Positions 26,159 to 34,835 of a DNA stretch of 64,000 nucleotides are shown piece after piece; position 1 is the stretch's first letter; each line of letters begins with the position of its first letter. The stretch covers positions 2,292,001 to 2,356,000 of the forward strand of contig NZ_CP127407.1 in the NCBI RefSeq assembly GCF_030291075.1, written 5' to 3'. The DNA is from Stenotrophomonas sp. 57. Lineage in GTDB: Bacteria; Pseudomonadota; Gammaproteobacteria; Xanthomonadales; Xanthomonadaceae. A program made the translations under genes and the position numbers. The notes beneath the pieces were generated by a model. That model was not told the DNA's origin and searched no databases. It saw only the letters and a list, made by a program, of their open reading frames with translations.

Positions 26159-26908
26159 ATGTTCCGCCGCCCCTTGCTGATGGTCCTGTTGCTTGCCACC
26201 CCTGCTCTGCCCGTGCACGCAGCGGACGGCACCCCCGGGCACGGCCTGAAGGAAATTCCGGACTCCGAACTGAACCTGATGCGTGGCCGCTATACGGTGG
26301 GCGGCAATACCGTGGCCTGGTTCGGGGTGACCATGGTGTCGCAATGGCAGGCCAGCAACGGCGCGGCCCTGCAGGGCACACTGACGCTGGGCATGGATTT
26401 CCGCGGCGGCGGCACGCCGAAATTGAGCTTCCAGCCCAGCGTGCATGTCACCGCCGCCGACGCACCGATGCCGGATACACACGGCCGCAGCATCGACAGC
26501 GGCGGCCTGGCCAACGCCAGTGGTCTGGTGCAGAGCGTGCAGGTCGCCGGCGATGGCAACGTGGCACGCAATACCACCACGCTGGTGGTGCGTGACGGCA
26601 CCGTGCCCGAGGCACAGGCGGATGGCCAGCACTCGGCCAGCGCGCAGCGGGCCGGCGTCAGTGCCAGTGCCGTGCTGGTGGGCAACCAGGCACGCCTGCT
26701 GTTGCAGGTGGACGGCCAGGGGCTGGTGCAGCAATGGATACGCAATGGCAGCGTCGGCCAGGGCATTGCCCTGGCCGGTGACGGCCAGGCAGCCAGCAAC
26801 CAGCTGCGGCTGGAGCTGGTGCGTGGTTCCGCGGGCGGCAACCTGCCGTTGAGCCAGAACGTGGCCCAGGCGATTGCGCTGAACCGCGGCATGGGGCCGG
26901 GCCAGTAA
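26159..26908 (+). CDS. Secreted protein with amyloid-like repeats (FapE position)
   Basis: The ATG at 26159 follows a near-perfect AAGGAGG site and a signal peptide ending in PVHAAD, giving 249 residues. The middle and C-terminal portions carry two degenerate copies of the operon repeat: GGLANASGLVQSVQVAGDGN and GIALAGDGQAASNQLRLELV. The N-terminal half is beta-rich (TVGGNTVAWFGVTMVS). It begins right after the C39 gene and before the barrel gene, as FapE does in Pseudomonas. Its fold is otherwise unrecognised. Confidence 0.65.
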   Translation: MFRRPLLMVLLLATPALPVHAADGTPGHGLKEIPDSELNLMRGRYTVGGNTVAWFGVTMVSQWQASNGAALQGTLTLGMDFRGGGTPKLSFQPSVHVTAADAPMPDTHGRSIDSGGLANASGLVQSVQVAGDGNVARNTTTLVVRDGTVPEAQADGQHSASAQRAGVSASAVLVGNQARLLLQVDGQGLVQQWIRNGSVGQGIALAGDGQAASNQLRLELVRGSAGGNLPLSQNVAQAIALNRGMGPGQ

Positions 26909-26956
26909 CACCGGCGCGGCATTTGGGGGACGCGTTCCACAACGCAGGACACGAAC

Positions 26957-28273
26957 ATGCATACCCTTCTGAGGATCACCCCGTTGGCGCTGGCGGCGCT
27001 GGCGGGCACCGCCCTCGCCGCGCCTCCGACGGCCGACGACAACGCCGATATGCAGGCCTTGGCAAACCAACTGGAACAGTTGAAGAGCAACTACGCACAG
27101 GAAGTACGGCGGCTGCGCGAGCTGGACATGCAGGTCCAGGCGATGCAGGCGCGATTGAGTGGACGCACGGGGGCCACCGGGCCGGCAACGGCGGCGGCAA
27201 CGGGTACGGCGGTCGAGCCTGGCTCGACGCTTCAGGGAGGGGCGGCCGTGCCGCCCAATGGCGAGGGCTACGCCAGCACGGCGGCCGAGGCACAGCAGGC
27301 CAGGCAGGAATCGCGACGCAGCGTGGACGATGTGAAGCAGCAGCAATCGGCCCTGTTCTCGCGCCGCTTCACCATCGAGAACAGCCTCACCTACGCCCGC
27401 TACGACCGCAAGCAGCTCACTCTCAACGGCTTTCTGGCGCTGGACGCGATCTTCCTTGGCAACATCGCCATCGAGAACGTGGAGTCCGATTCACTCACCT
27501 ACAACCTGGCGGCACGTTGGGGGGTGAGCCCGAACCTGACCCTGAATCTGGACGTGCCCTACCTTGCGCGACGCACGGTCTACCAGAAGGGCGGTGCCGG
27601 CGGTGCCGCAGCGGCGATCGCGCAGGAGGAAACCAATGGCAATGGCCTGGGCGACATCGGCGTGAGTGCGAACTACCGTCTGTTCAGCGAGCGCGGCTGG
27701 CGCCCCGAGACGGTGCTGACCGCAGGCGTGACCGCGCCGACCGGGCGCGCGCCCTACGGGCTGGACTGGAAGGTGATCGAGCGCGACAACGACGATTACA
27801 TCCGCTTCGCCGTGCCGAAAGAGCAGCCCACCGGCAACGGTGTGTGGCAGGCCAATGTCGGCCTGTCGATGGTGAAGACGGCAGACCCGGCGATCCTGTT
27901 CGCCAACCTGGGCTACGTGCACTCCTTCCCGCGTGGCTTCAATGACATTGACAGCAACCCCGACACCGTCAATCCGGGCGAGGTGAAGCTGGGGGGTTCA
28001 GTGTATTTCGGCGCAGGCGTGGCGTTTGCCTTCAACGAACGCACCAGCCTCAGCCTGTCCTTCAGCGACCGCATCAGTGCCCGTGCCTCCACCCGCTTCC
28101 AGGGGGGCAGGTGGATGAAGGTAATCGGCAGCGATGCCAATGCGGCGTCCCTGAATCTGGGCGTGACCTACGCGCTGAACCCGCACACCACGCTGGTGAC
28201 CCTGCTCGGCATCGGACTGACCCCGGATGCGCCGGACTTCACCCTGGCGTTCAAGATTCCGTACATGCTCTAG
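26957..28273 (+). CDS. Outer-membrane beta-barrel with N-terminal coiled coil (FapF-like exporter)
   Basis: The 438-residue protein has a signal peptide ending at ALAAP, a coiled coil (about residues 30-70, with ALANQLEQLKSNYAQEVRRL), a disordered Gly/Thr/Ala linker and then a barrel of about 330 residues with alternating hydrophobic strands (RFTIENSLTYARY; LTLNLDVPYLARRTVY) ending in the aromatic MAFKIPYML-type terminus. FapF of Pseudomonas is a 12-stranded barrel plugged by an N-terminal helical segment and exports amyloid subunits; the order, length and coiled coil match. It is the last gene of the operon. Confidence 0.75.
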   Translation: MHTLLRITPLALAALAGTALAAPPTADDNADMQALANQLEQLKSNYAQEVRRLRELDMQVQAMQARLSGRTGATGPATAAATGTAVEPGSTLQGGAAVPPNGEGYASTAAEAQQARQESRRSVDDVKQQQSALFSRRFTIENSLTYARYDRKQLTLNGFLALDAIFLGNIAIENVESDSLTYNLAARWGVSPNLTLNLDVPYLARRTVYQKGGAGGAAAAIAQEETNGNGLGDIGVSANYRLFSERGWRPETVLTAGVTAPTGRAPYGLDWKVIERDNDDYIRFAVPKEQPTGNGVWQANVGLSMVKTADPAILFANLGYVHSFPRGFNDIDSNPDTVNPGEVKLGGSVYFGAGVAFAFNERTSLSLSFSDRISARASTRFQGGRWMKVIGSDANAASLNLGVTYALNPHTTLVTLLGIGLTPDAPDFTLAFKIPYML

Positions 28274-28324
28274 CCGCCACTGCCCATGGCATGATGGGCG
28301 CTCTGCGGCCAGCGGACGTCCATC

Positions 28325-29209
28325 ATGCGCATCGGATTCCTGGGACTTGGAGTGATGGGTACGCCCATGGCGGCCCATCTGGCTCGCGCAGGTTACGAGG
28401 TATGCGGCTGGTCGCGCTCCCAGCGCAACAATGCTGCCGCGCGCGCCGCAGGCGTCGACGTCTGCAAGGCAGTGGGCGAGGTATTCGCGACCTGTGACAG
28501 CCTCATCCTGATGCTGGCCAATGACGATGCCATCGACAGCGTGCTCGATCGGCATGGCGCGGCGTTTGGCGAGCGCGTTGAAGGCCGCCTGCTGATCAAC
28601 ATGGGTACCAGCTCGGCAGCGTACTCGCAGGCGCTGTCCGATGAGATCCGTGTCGCGGGCGGCCGCTACGTGGAGGCGCCGGTCTCCGGCTCACGCGTGC
28701 AGGCCGAAGCGGCGCAACTGGTGATCCTGCTGGCGGGTGCCGAGGCCGACCTTGCGGCGGCCGCCCCGCTGGTCACACCCATGGGCCGGCAGACGGTGTG
28801 CTGTGGCGCAGTGCCGTCCGCGTTGCGCATGAAGCTGGCGGTGAACCTGTACCTGATCACGCTGGTCACCGGGCTGGCCGAGGCTGTGCATTTCGCCGAA
28901 GCGCATGGCATCCCGCTGGACCGCTTCGCGCAGGTGGTCAACGCAGGCCCGATGGCCAGCGATGTCTCGCGCATCAAGCTGGACAAGATGGTTCGCGGGG
29001 ATTTCGCCGTACAGGCGTCGATCACCGATGTCCACAAGAACAGCGGACTGGTAGCCGCAGCTGCCCGTGAGGTGGGCATGCATGCCCCCTTGATCAACGC
29101 CAGCGACGCCCTGTTCGCACAGGCGCTGCAGGCGGGATTGGGCACGCTGGACATGGCGGCCGTGCTGCAGGCCGTACGGGCCGGTCCAGGCGGCATTGGC
29201 CGGAGCTGA
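28325..29209 (+). CDS. NAD(P)-binding oxidoreductase, 3-hydroxyisobutyrate dehydrogenase family
   Basis: The 294-residue protein has the Rossmann motif GFLGLGVMGTPMAAHL at the N-terminus, NMGTSSAAYSQAL and the substrate motif VEAPVSGSRVQAEAAQLVIL, and the catalytic lysine region PSALRMKLAVNLY (Lys in the position of the family's KxxxN motif). The order matches beta-hydroxyacid dehydrogenases such as HIBADH and glyoxylate or succinic semialdehyde reductases. The exact substrate cannot be told. It stands alone between the amyloid operon and the SPFH gene. Confidence 0.85.
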   Translation: MRIGFLGLGVMGTPMAAHLARAGYEVCGWSRSQRNNAAARAAGVDVCKAVGEVFATCDSLILMLANDDAIDSVLDRHGAAFGERVEGRLLINMGTSSAAYSQALSDEIRVAGGRYVEAPVSGSRVQAEAAQLVILLAGAEADLAAAAPLVTPMGRQTVCCGAVPSALRMKLAVNLYLITLVTGLAEAVHFAEAHGIPLDRFAQVVNAGPMASDVSRIKLDKMVRGDFAVQASITDVHKNSGLVAAAAREVGMHAPLINASDALFAQALQAGLGTLDMAAVLQAVRAGPGGIGRS

Positions 29210-29269
29210 TCCGGATTCATCTTCCGGCACTACTGCCGCCCTCCGCCGCTGCTATATTCAGTCCCGTTC

Positions 29270-29288
29270 GGCAGGCATGGTGCCTGCC
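29270..29288 (+). repeat. Perfect hairpin in the leader of the SPFH gene
   Basis: GGCAGGCATGGTGCCTGCC has an 8-bp perfect stem and a 3-base loop, just before the ribosome site. The intergenic stretch also shows a TATATT -10-like element at 29253-29258, so it could be a promoter-proximal leader hairpin. Confidence 0.35.
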
Positions 29289-29310
29289 CTCGAATCACAG
29301 GGAGTTGGAC

Positions 29311-30450
29311 ATGGGTCTGGTACAGGCGGTGAAAGGTGCGGTGGGCGGTGTACTGGCCGACCAGTGGAAGGACTTCTACACCGTGCCGACGGGCCTGCCG
29401 TCCACCGCTGCGCTGTTCGCAGCGGTGCCGCGCGGCACCAATGCCGGCCGCGGCTCCAACACCAGCGGTTCGTCCAACATCATCACCAACGGTTCGAAGA
29501 TCATCGTGCCGGAGGGCTACGGCCTGCTGCTGTTGCAGGACGGCGCGATCACCGCGTTCGTCGCCGAGCCGGGCGGCTACGAATGGCGCTCGGATGATCT
29601 GAACTCGCAGTCGATCTTCGCCGGTGACGGCCTGGTCAGCACCTTCATCAAGCAGAGCTGGGAGCGCTTCAAGTTCGGCGGCCAGCCGGGCTCGCAGCAG
29701 GCGGCGTATTTCGTGTCGCTGAAGGAACTGCCGGACAACCGCTTCGGCACCCAGTCGGAAATCTACTGGGACGACGGCTTCCTCAACACCCAGGTCGGTG
29801 CGGTCACGCGTGGCTCGTACACGCTGAAGATCGTCGACCCGATCCTGTTCGTGAAGAACTTCGTGCCGGCCAGCTACCTGCAGCCGGGCCAGGTGTTCGA
29901 CTTCACCGACCTGGACAATGCCGCCGCCAGCCAGCTGTTCAATGAAGTGGTCGGCTCGCTGGCCCCCGCCTTCAGCCTGTACACGAACGACCCGGGCAAG
30001 GGCAACCGTATCACCAAGCTGCAGCAGGATTCGCTGGGCTTCGCGCAGAGCCTGTCGGCGGCAGTTGAGCAGAGCTACCAGTGGAAGTCCGACCGTGGCC
30101 TGGCCATCGTCAAGACCGCCATCGTTTCGATCGAATACGACGCCAACACCCGCGAACTGCTGAAGACCGTGCAGCGCGCCGACGCGCTGGCCGGTTCGCG
30201 CGGCAATTCCAACCTGCAGGCCAGCGTCGCCCAGGGCATCCAGTCGGCCGGCGAGAACGGCGGTGCAGCGGGCCTGGTCGGTGTCGGCATGGCCTCGGGC
30301 ATGTTCGGTGTCGGTGGCATGCAGCAGCCGGTCGCCCCGGCGGCGGACGACCCGGTGGCCAAGCTGAAGAAGGCCAAGGAAATGCTGGACCTGGGCCTGA
30401 TCACCCAGGGCGACTATGACGCCCTGAAAGCCAAGGCATTGGGCCTGTAA
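29311..30450 (+). CDS. SPFH/Band-7 protein with C-terminal SHOCT (YdjI-like)
   Basis: The ATG at 29311 has GGAG six bases upstream, giving 379 residues. There is no export signal. An SPFH domain covers about residues 55-290 (KIIVPEGYGLLLLQDG at its start). The protein ends with a glycine/methionine-rich stretch and a SHOCT motif, ADDPVAKLKKAKEMLDLGLI followed by TQGDYDALKAKALGL. This organisation is that of Bacillus YdjI and related proteins linked to phage-shock (PspA-type) envelope stress systems, where SPFH proteins form a membrane platform. It is the first gene of a trio that continues to 32077. Confidence 0.82.
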   Translation: MGLVQAVKGAVGGVLADQWKDFYTVPTGLPSTAALFAAVPRGTNAGRGSNTSGSSNIITNGSKIIVPEGYGLLLLQDGAITAFVAEPGGYEWRSDDLNSQSIFAGDGLVSTFIKQSWERFKFGGQPGSQQAAYFVSLKELPDNRFGTQSEIYWDDGFLNTQVGAVTRGSYTLKIVDPILFVKNFVPASYLQPGQVFDFTDLDNAAASQLFNEVVGSLAPAFSLYTNDPGKGNRITKLQQDSLGFAQSLSAAVEQSYQWKSDRGLAIVKTAIVSIEYDANTRELLKTVQRADALAGSRGNSNLQASVAQGIQSAGENGGAAGLVGVGMASGMFGVGGMQQPVAPAADDPVAKLKKAKEMLDLGLITQGDYDALKAKALGL

Positions 30451-30470
30451 CAGCAGGACGCACAACGAAC

Positions 30471-31823
30471 ATGTCCGATCCCCGAAACGGCCCACCGCCG
30501 CTGCCCGGATCCGCGCCCACGACGCCGCTGCCCTTGCCGGCGGCGTCGCTGGATGGCCCGGGTTCGCCGCAGGACGTCCCTCCCCTGCCCGGCAGTTTCC
30601 CGCTGGACACGTCGAAACTGCCGCAGGCGATCCGCGATGAAGTGGAAGCCCCCGACCCGGTTGCCATCGATACCTCGGCCGGCGAGCTGAAGGACGGTCT
30701 CAACCGCTGCCCCAAGTGCGGGGCCACCGACATCCGGCCGAAAGCCGGCACCGATATCCTGGTCTGCCTGTACTGCCGTCACGAATGGCACGGCGCGCGG
30801 GTCGAGGAGGAGTTCGGGCTGGGCGAGGCGATCGACCAGCTGCGCGGTACGATCATCGCCTCGGGTGCGCGTGACATCGATACCGACACCTCGGCACTGA
30901 TGACCTTCAAATGCACCGGCTGCGGTGCCGAGGTCACGGTCAATACCGAAAGCACCATGACGGCACGCTGCCACTGGTGCCGGCATGTATTCGGCGTCAA
31001 CGAGCAGATCGCCAATGGCGCAGTGCCCGATGCGGTGCTGCCGTTCCATATCAGGAAAGACGATGCGGTCGCGCGCATCCGCCAGTTCGTCGACAAGCGC
31101 CGCATGTTCGCGCTGAAGGCCTTCAAGGACCAGTTCACCCCGGAAAACGTGGTGGGCGTGTTCCTGCCCTACATGATCGTCGACAGCAATGTCAGTGCGG
31201 CGGTGGCCGGAAAGGGCGAGATCAAGACACGCGAATACACGGTGGGCAGCGAGAAGAACAAGCGCACCCTGTACGATGCCGATGTCTATCAGGTCGAGCG
31301 CCAGGTCGACTTCACCGTTGATGACCTGCCACTGGAATCTTCGGCCGAGCGCGGGAATCTCGATACGCGCGCCAACACCAACAACATCATCAACACCATC
31401 CTGCCGTTCGATACCAAGAACGCGGTGAAGTGGAACGCCTCGTACCTGGCCGGCTTCACGTCCGAGAAACGCAACCTGGACGTGGAGAAGCTGCGACCGC
31501 GACTGGAAGACCAGTTGCTGTCGATCGCCCGCTCCCAGGTGGAAGGTTCGGTGAGGCGCTACAACCGTGGCGTGCGCTGGGAACAGGAACAGCTGGAGGT
31601 GCATGGCACCCGCTGGGTGTCGATGTACCTGCCGGTGTGGCTGTACTCCTACCACCAGCCCGGGAAGAACGGTGGCATGCTGCACTACATCGCAGTGAAC
31701 GGCCGTACCGGCGAAACCATGGGCAGTGTGCCCGTGCAGCAATGGAAGATGCTGCTGGCGGCACTGGCCACCGGCACCGTCATTGAAGCCCTCGCAATAG
31801 CCTTCCTGGTGGCATCGACATGA
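30471..31823 (+). CDS. Double zinc-ribbon membrane-associated protein (YdjG-like)
   Basis: The 450-residue product has an N-terminal proline-rich tail, then two Cys4 ribbons, CPKCG...CLYCRHEW (about 81-105) and CTGCGAEVTV...CHWCRHVF (about 147-180). It ends with a hydrophobic segment at the C-terminus (LAALATGTVIEALAIAFLVA), which suggests a tail anchor. The TFIIB-type ribbon plus beta-rich body resembles YdjG of Bacillus, which is encoded beside an SPFH protein and a PspA homologue. Here no pspA is visible, which is a difference. A weak ribosome site means translation may depend on the gene before it, 20 bp away. Confidence 0.75.
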   Translation: MSDPRNGPPPLPGSAPTTPLPLPAASLDGPGSPQDVPPLPGSFPLDTSKLPQAIRDEVEAPDPVAIDTSAGELKDGLNRCPKCGATDIRPKAGTDILVCLYCRHEWHGARVEEEFGLGEAIDQLRGTIIASGARDIDTDTSALMTFKCTGCGAEVTVNTESTMTARCHWCRHVFGVNEQIANGAVPDAVLPFHIRKDDAVARIRQFVDKRRMFALKAFKDQFTPENVVGVFLPYMIVDSNVSAAVAGKGEIKTREYTVGSEKNKRTLYDADVYQVERQVDFTVDDLPLESSAERGNLDTRANTNNIINTILPFDTKNAVKWNASYLAGFTSEKRNLDVEKLRPRLEDQLLSIARSQVEGSVRRYNRGVRWEQEQLEVHGTRWVSMYLPVWLYSYHQPGKNGGMLHYIAVNGRTGETMGSVPVQQWKMLLAALATGTVIEALAIAFLVAST

Positions 31824-32077
31824 GCGACGACAGTGGCCTCTGGCTGTTGGCGGCAGGTCCGGCCGGCGCGACTGCGCTGTACTGGGCGCTGTACCGCTAT
31901 TACCGCAACACGGACAAATCGCATTCCTTCGAGCACGAGACCGAGATCGAGGCCAAGCCGGTCACCGGCTCGGACCAGCAGGTGGGACGTGTTACCGGCA
32001 CCGAGGAGAAGCGCATCCGCGGTGACAACGTGTACGAGTACCGGAAACGGGTGGTAAGGGTGAAGCCCGAAGGATAG
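31820..32077 (+). CDS. Small membrane protein of the SPFH trio
   Basis: This 85-residue protein overlaps the zinc-ribbon gene by 4 bp (ATGA), so it is co-translated. It has one N-terminal membrane helix (LWLLAAGPAGATALYWALY) and a basic and acidic soluble tail (YRNTDKSHSFEHETEIEAKP). I do not recognise the family. Coupling to YdjG- and YdjI-like genes suggests a membrane anchor or regulator of that complex. Confidence 0.7.
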   Translation: MSDDSGLWLLAAGPAGATALYWALYRYYRNTDKSHSFEHETEIEAKPVTGSDQQVGRVTGTEEKRIRGDNVYEYRKRVVRVKPEG

Positions 32078-32252
32078 AGCAAGGCCATGCCTGGCTGCGG
32101 GTGGTACCGGGCGCTGGCCGGCATTCCTTCTCCCGGCGTCAACGAGCAGCCGGCCAATGGCCAACAGTAGCCGCCAGCGGACAGCGCATACTCTTGGCTG
32201 GCCTGCCCCACGGCGCACCCTCACACCGTCTCCCACCCCACCGGTTCGATAC

Positions 32253-32284
32253 TCGCGGGATCCACTCTTCCGAGGATCCCGCGA
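32253..32284 (+). promoter_or_regulatory. Start-codon hairpin that hides the ribosome site
   Basis: TCGCGGGATCC at 32253-32263 pairs perfectly with GGATCCCGCGA at 32274-32284, an 11-bp stem with a 10-base loop. The last A is the first base of the ATG at 32284, and GAGGA (the ribosome site) overlaps the start of the 3' arm at 32272-32276. As RNA this would block initiation. The 176 bp before it include REP-like GCGCTGGCCGGCATTCC and no gene. Confidence 0.6.
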
Positions 32285-32868
32285 TGGCTGCCCTGCTTGC
32301 CCGTAGCTGCCTGTCGGCGCTGTGCTTCCTGGCCCTGCCTGCCCTTGCGCAGCCCCCCTCGCTTGGCTTCGGCGAATAGGCCACCCGCACCGACCAGACC
32401 ACGCAATCCAGCACCACCCAGACCCAGAGCAGCAGCGCGGTGACCACCCAGGTCACCACCAGCGGCAGCTCGCAGTCCGAATCACGGACCGAGAGCAACG
32501 AGATCGGCGTGGACTTCGGCTTGCACGACAACAACGATGACTGGCACCACGACCGCCAGCGCGGCGGCCGCGATGTGCGCGACAGCGATCTGTTCGGCAG
32601 CTGGACGCTGGGCCAGGAGAACGGCAACACCTGCACCATCGAGCTGAAGAACATGGCGTGGTTCGGCGGCTACAGCGCCTATGTGCCAGCCGGCTGCCCG
32701 GAGGGCTTCTTCTCGGCCAACCGCTGGGTACTGTCGGGCAACCAACTGCTGCTGACCGATACCAGCAATACGGTCTTCGGGCGCTTCCACGCGTCGGGAG
32801 GCGGGCGTTGGACGGGGTACCGTGAACCGGATGGGGCGCGTTTGTATCTCAATCCCGAGGGGCGCTGA
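32284..32868 (+). pseudogene. Inh/AprI-type metalloprotease inhibitor gene with in-frame amber stop
   Basis: The first 31 codons encode a signal peptide (LSALCFLALPALAQ) and SLGFGE, then TAG at 32377-32379. The same frame then continues without another stop to 32868 as a Thr/Ser/Gln-rich linker and an Inh-type inhibitor domain (DLFGSWTLGQENGNTCTIEL, then FFSANRWVLSGNQLLLTD). The stop replaces what is most simply a CAG (Gln). No good start exists after it that keeps a signal peptide. Inhibitors of this family protect the producer's envelope from its own serralysin-like proteases. The gene is called a pseudogene unless the base is a sequencing error or the stop is read through. Confidence 0.7.
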
Positions 32869-32937
32869 TCGCACCGTGCACACAGTAGGCACGCGCTGAT
32901 CGGGAAGATCGGGCATCCGCCTCGCGCCGCCGCCGAC

Positions 32938-33897
32938 ATGTCCGCTCCCACCGGTTCCCGTCTGGTCATCTACGCCGCCCTCGCCGGCAACCTGGCCATT
33001 GCCATCGCCAAGTTCATCGCCGCCGGCATCTCCGGCAGCTCGGCCATGCTCAGCGAGGGCGTGCATTCGCTGGTCGACACATTGAATGAGCTTCTGCTGC
33101 TGTACGGGCTGCGCCGCGCCGGCAAGGCGCCGGATTCCCTGCATCCATTCGGCTATGGCCGCGAGTTGTACTTCTGGAGCTTCATCGTCGCCCTGCTGGT
33201 GTTCGCTGCTGGTGCCGGCGTTTCGGCCTACGAGGGCTTCCAGCACATCCGCCGGCCGGAGCCGGCCACAAACCACGCGTTGAGCTACAGCGTGCTGGGC
33301 ATTTCCATCCTGTTCGAGGGGGCGTCATGGTGGGTCGCGCTGCGGGAGTTCCGGCGTACCAAGGGCAGACTGGGCTACTTCGAAGCCTTCCGTCGGAGCA
33401 AGGACCCGTCCACCTTCACCGTGCTGCTGGAGGATAGCGCGGCCCTGCTGGGCTTGGGTTTCGCACTGATCGGGCTCGTGGCCGCACAGCTGCTGGACAT
33501 GCCGGTGCTTGATGGCGTTGCGTCGCTCTGCATCGCCGGCGTGCTGGCCGCGACTGCCTTCCTTCTGGCCCGTGAGACCAAGGGACTGCTGGTCGGAGAG
33601 CCCGCCCATCCGGCGGTGGCTGTGCGCCTCATGGCAGTGGCCGAAACCGATCCGGACCTGCGCCGGGCCAATGGCGTGACCACCATGCAGATGGGCCCGG
33701 AACAGGTCGTCGCCATGCTCAGCGCGGAATTCGAGGATGACCGGCGCACGCCGCAGATCGAAGCCTGCATCACCCGCATCGAAACGGCGGTGAAGCGCGA
33801 GTATCCGGAACTGGTGGCACTGTTCATCAAGCCGCAGACGCCGGAGGTGTATGCCGCCCGGCGCGCTGCATTGGCCGCACCGCCTGCGCCGGAATGA
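32938..33897 (+). CDS. Cation diffusion facilitator (CDF) transporter
   Basis: The 319-residue protein has six membrane helices. The metal sites of CDF proteins are visible: SEGVHSLVDTLNEL in helix II (His and Asp) and LLEDSAALLGLGFALIGLV in helix V (Asp in the HD-like pair). The C-terminal cytoplasmic domain, which dimerises in this family, is about 90 residues and ends in Ala/Pro-rich sequence. Zn, Fe or Mn efflux is possible; the residues do not decide among them. No ribosome site is strong. The FieF-like layout is typical of single CDF genes in this genus. Confidence 0.85.
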   Translation: MSAPTGSRLVIYAALAGNLAIAIAKFIAAGISGSSAMLSEGVHSLVDTLNELLLLYGLRRAGKAPDSLHPFGYGRELYFWSFIVALLVFAAGAGVSAYEGFQHIRRPEPATNHALSYSVLGISILFEGASWWVALREFRRTKGRLGYFEAFRRSKDPSTFTVLLEDSAALLGLGFALIGLVAAQLLDMPVLDGVASLCIAGVLAATAFLLARETKGLLVGEPAHPAVAVRLMAVAETDPDLRRANGVTTMQMGPEQVVAMLSAEFEDDRRTPQIEACITRIETAVKREYPELVALFIKPQTPEVYAARRAALAAPPAPE

Positions 33898-33927
33898 CGC
33901 GGCGTCTGCGCTCGTTTCACCTGATCG

Positions 33928-34605
33928 ATGCCACAGTGCCACGGTCTTTCACCCGAGCCTGCCACCACCGTGCCGGACTGGTTGCCCGCCTCCCTGAAGA
34001 TCCTGCCGCGCAGCTTCTACCGGCGTCCATCGACCGACGTTGCGCCGGAGCTGCTCAACAAGCTGCTGGTGCGCGACGATGGTCGCGCTGGCCGCATCGT
34101 CGAGGTTGAAGCCTATGCCGGCAGCGACGATCCCGCCGCGCACTCCTATCGCGGGCCAACGCCGCGCACGGCCAGCATGTTCGGTGAGGCCGGCCACCTC
34201 TATGTCTACTTCACCTACGGCATGCACTGGGGCAGCAACGTGGTCTGCGGAGAGGTCGGTGAAGGCGTGGCGGTGCTGCTGCGGGCCGTCGAGCCGCTGG
34301 CGGGCCTGGAGCGCATGCAGAGGCTGCGTCCCGCCGCGCGCCGCGACCACGATCTGGCCAGCGGCCCCGGCAAGCTCTCGCAGGCCTTCGGGCTGGACCG
34401 CAGCTTCGACGGCGCCGATCTGGTGACAGGCAACCATGGCATCGTGATCACCAGCGATGGCACCCCGCCTCCGTCCGACCCGGAGGTTGGTCCACGGATC
34501 GGAATCACGCGCGCCGTCGATTTCCCTTGGCGATGGCACGTCCGCGACCACCGTCACGTATCGGTGCGGCGACGTCGCATCTCCGCCGCCGAAAGGAAAC
34601 GATGA
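33928..34605 (+). CDS. DNA-3-methyladenine glycosylase (AAG/MPG type)
   Basis: The 225-residue product carries the AAG signature: [20 protein letters not shown], then the active-site [20 protein letters not shown] with its catalytic Glu, the nucleotide-flip region [16 protein letters not shown], and [10 protein letters not shown]. It excises alkylated adenine from DNA. A GTG at 33970 ([12 protein letters not shown]) is an alternative start that would drop 14 weakly supported residues. It overlaps the next small gene (ATGATGA). It sits near another repair enzyme, exonuclease III, but in a different transcription unit. Confidence 0.9.
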   Translation: MPQCHGLSPEPATTVPDWLPASLKILPRSFYRRPSTDVAPELLNKLLVRDDGRAGRIVEVEAYAGSDDPAAHSYRGPTPRTASMFGEAGHLYVYFTYGMHWGSNVVCGEVGEGVAVLLRAVEPLAGLERMQRLRPAARRDHDLASGPGKLSQAFGLDRSFDGADLVTGNHGIVITSDGTPPPSDPEVGPRIGITRAVDFPWRWHVRDHRHVSVRRRRISAAERKR

Positions 34606-34799
34606 TGACACCTCTCGACAAGCCGTTGCGACGCGAACTGGAGATCGATGGCCAGCCCTACACCCTGACTGTAGACCCAGACGGCCTGAAGCTGGTGGAG
34701 AAGGGGCGACGCAAGGGCATTACGTTGCGCTGGCAGGATCTGGTGTCGGGAGACGCGGCGCTGGCAACCGCATTGCAGGCGTCGCTGCGCGAGCACTGA
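34602..34799 (+). CDS. Small protein coupled to the alkyladenine glycosylase
   Basis: The ATG at 34602, or the one at 34605, overlaps the glycosylase stop and has AAAGGA just upstream, so the genes are translationally coupled. The 65-residue product looks like a compact beta domain ([20 protein letters not shown], then [15 protein letters not shown]). It has no membrane segment and no known motif. Possibly a DNA-repair accessory; nothing more can be said. Confidence 0.7.
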   Translation: MMTPLDKPLRRELEIDGQPYTLTVDPDGLKLVEKGRRKGITLRWQDLVSGDAALATALQASLREH

Positions 34800-34835
34800 A
34801 CTGGCGCGGCCACCTCACATCGGCATCACCCAGCC

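Noticed and set aside
22838..28273. Curli (csg) identity for the amyloid-like operon
   Set aside because: No CsgG lipoprotein or CsgD/E/F pattern is present, while a C39-type protease and a coiled-coil barrel match the fap order instead.
32440..32868. Inhibitor gene starting at an internal GTG after the amber codon
   Set aside because: It would lack the signal peptide that the family needs and has no ribosome site. A single damaged gene from 32284 explains the data better.
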